DNA from: Flavobacterium sp.
Lineage (GTDB): Bacteria; Bacteroidota; Bacteroidia; Flavobacteriales; Flavobacteriaceae
Assembly (NCBI GenBank): GCA_005792865.1
Contig: SXQR01000083.1
Coordinates: forward strand, 1 to 6,204
Direction of reading: 5' to 3'
Length of the DNA: 6,204 nt
The notes below the pieces were generated by a model. It saw nothing but the letters and a program-made list of their open reading frames with translations. It was not told the origin of the DNA and made no database searches. Positions within the stretch are counted from its first letter, which is position 1. Each line of letters starts with the position of its first letter. Shown here piece by piece: positions 5,950-6,204 of the stretch. Made by a program: the position numbers and the translations under genes.

Positions 5950-6204
5950 ATGAAAAGAAATGCAACGGCCGTCTGGAACGGTTCGGTAAAGGAAGGCAAG
6001 GGTACGCTCACCACGCAGAGCACCGTCCTTGACAAGACGCAGTATTCATTTACCTCGCGCTTTGAGAGCGGCATCGGGACAAATCCGGAAGAGCTCATCG
6101 CCGCGGCGCACGCGGGATGCTTCACGATGCAGTTGTCGGCTTTCCTGGGCGAGGCTGGCTACGAGGCCAAAAGCCTGGAAACGACCTGCACGGTTGAATT
6201 CCGC
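5950..6204 (+). CDS. osmC: OsmC-family peroxiredoxin, N-terminal part cut by window edge
   Basis: The first 85 codons of an OsmC/Ohr-superfamily thiol peroxidase, which reduces organic hydroperoxides in the cytoplasm and usually responds to osmotic or oxidative stress. The sequence follows E. coli OsmC closely: KGTLTTQSTVLD (18-29), the conserved Arg37 in TSRFES, GTNPEELIAAAHAGCFTM (43-60) with catalytic-site Glu48 and peroxidatic Cys57, then LGEAGYEAKSLETTC. The resolving Cys in the C-terminal half lies beyond the window and cannot be checked. Cys80 is additional and sits where E. coli OsmC has no Cys. ATG 5950 is the first in-frame start after the DUF1697 stop and aligns with the normal family start. 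OsmC is favoured over Ohr by the TNPEELIAAAHAGCF spacing. Confidence 0.88.
   Translation, partial: MKRNATAVWNGSVKEGKGTLTTQSTVLDKTQYSFTSRFESGIGTNPEELIAAAHAGCFTMQLSAFLGEAGYEAKSLETTCTVEFR

Overview
The window looks like ordinary chromosomal DNA from a member of the Bacteroidota, most likely Flavobacteriaceae. Three things point there: two protein families I associate with flavobacteria (DUF6048 and DUF6452) next to an RlmD-type methyltransferase; TAnnTTTG-type -7 promoter elements in the divergent gaps; and no clear Shine-Dalgarno sequences before the starts. The GC content looks to be around the mid-50s percent by eye, high for that family. I see no insertion sequence, phage gene, CRISPR array, tRNA or rRNA.

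Layout. Bases 1-1265 (minus strand) hold a two-gene unit: a class I SAM-dependent methyltransferase of unknown substrate, then a ZIP-family metal transporter that runs off the left edge. A 61-base divergent gap (1266-1326) carries a candidate -7 element for each direction. Bases 1327-2729 (plus strand) hold a THUMP-domain rRNA methyltransferase (RlmL-like) and a 77-residue two-helix membrane protein. These meet a minus-strand unit tail to tail with no base between the stop codons. That unit, read from 5336 down to 2730, is rlmD (23S rRNA m5U methyltransferase), a DUF6452 predicted lipoprotein and a DUF6048 predicted outer-membrane protein. A 40-base divergent gap separates rlmD from a plus-strand DUF1697 gene. 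After 33 more bases comes an OsmC peroxidase gene cut by the right edge.

How the genes fit together. Two of the genes are predicted rRNA base methyltransferases and a third is a small-molecule-type methyltransferase. Each is joined to a membrane or envelope gene by a 4-base ATGA stop/start overlap (513-516, 2496-2499, 3918-3921), and DUF6048 starts 29 bases inside DUF6452. This implies translational coupling, but the sequence shows no biochemical link between rRNA methylation and the envelope proteins. The right end (DUF1697, OsmC) appears to be separate housekeeping and stress functions. Coding density is near total and no gene-free stretch exceeds 61 bases. I do not see a novel defence or mobile system. 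The most interesting points are the apparently degenerate second metal site of the ZIP protein, the uncharacterised DUF6452/DUF6048 pair locked to rlmD, and a candidate leaderless rlmD transcript.
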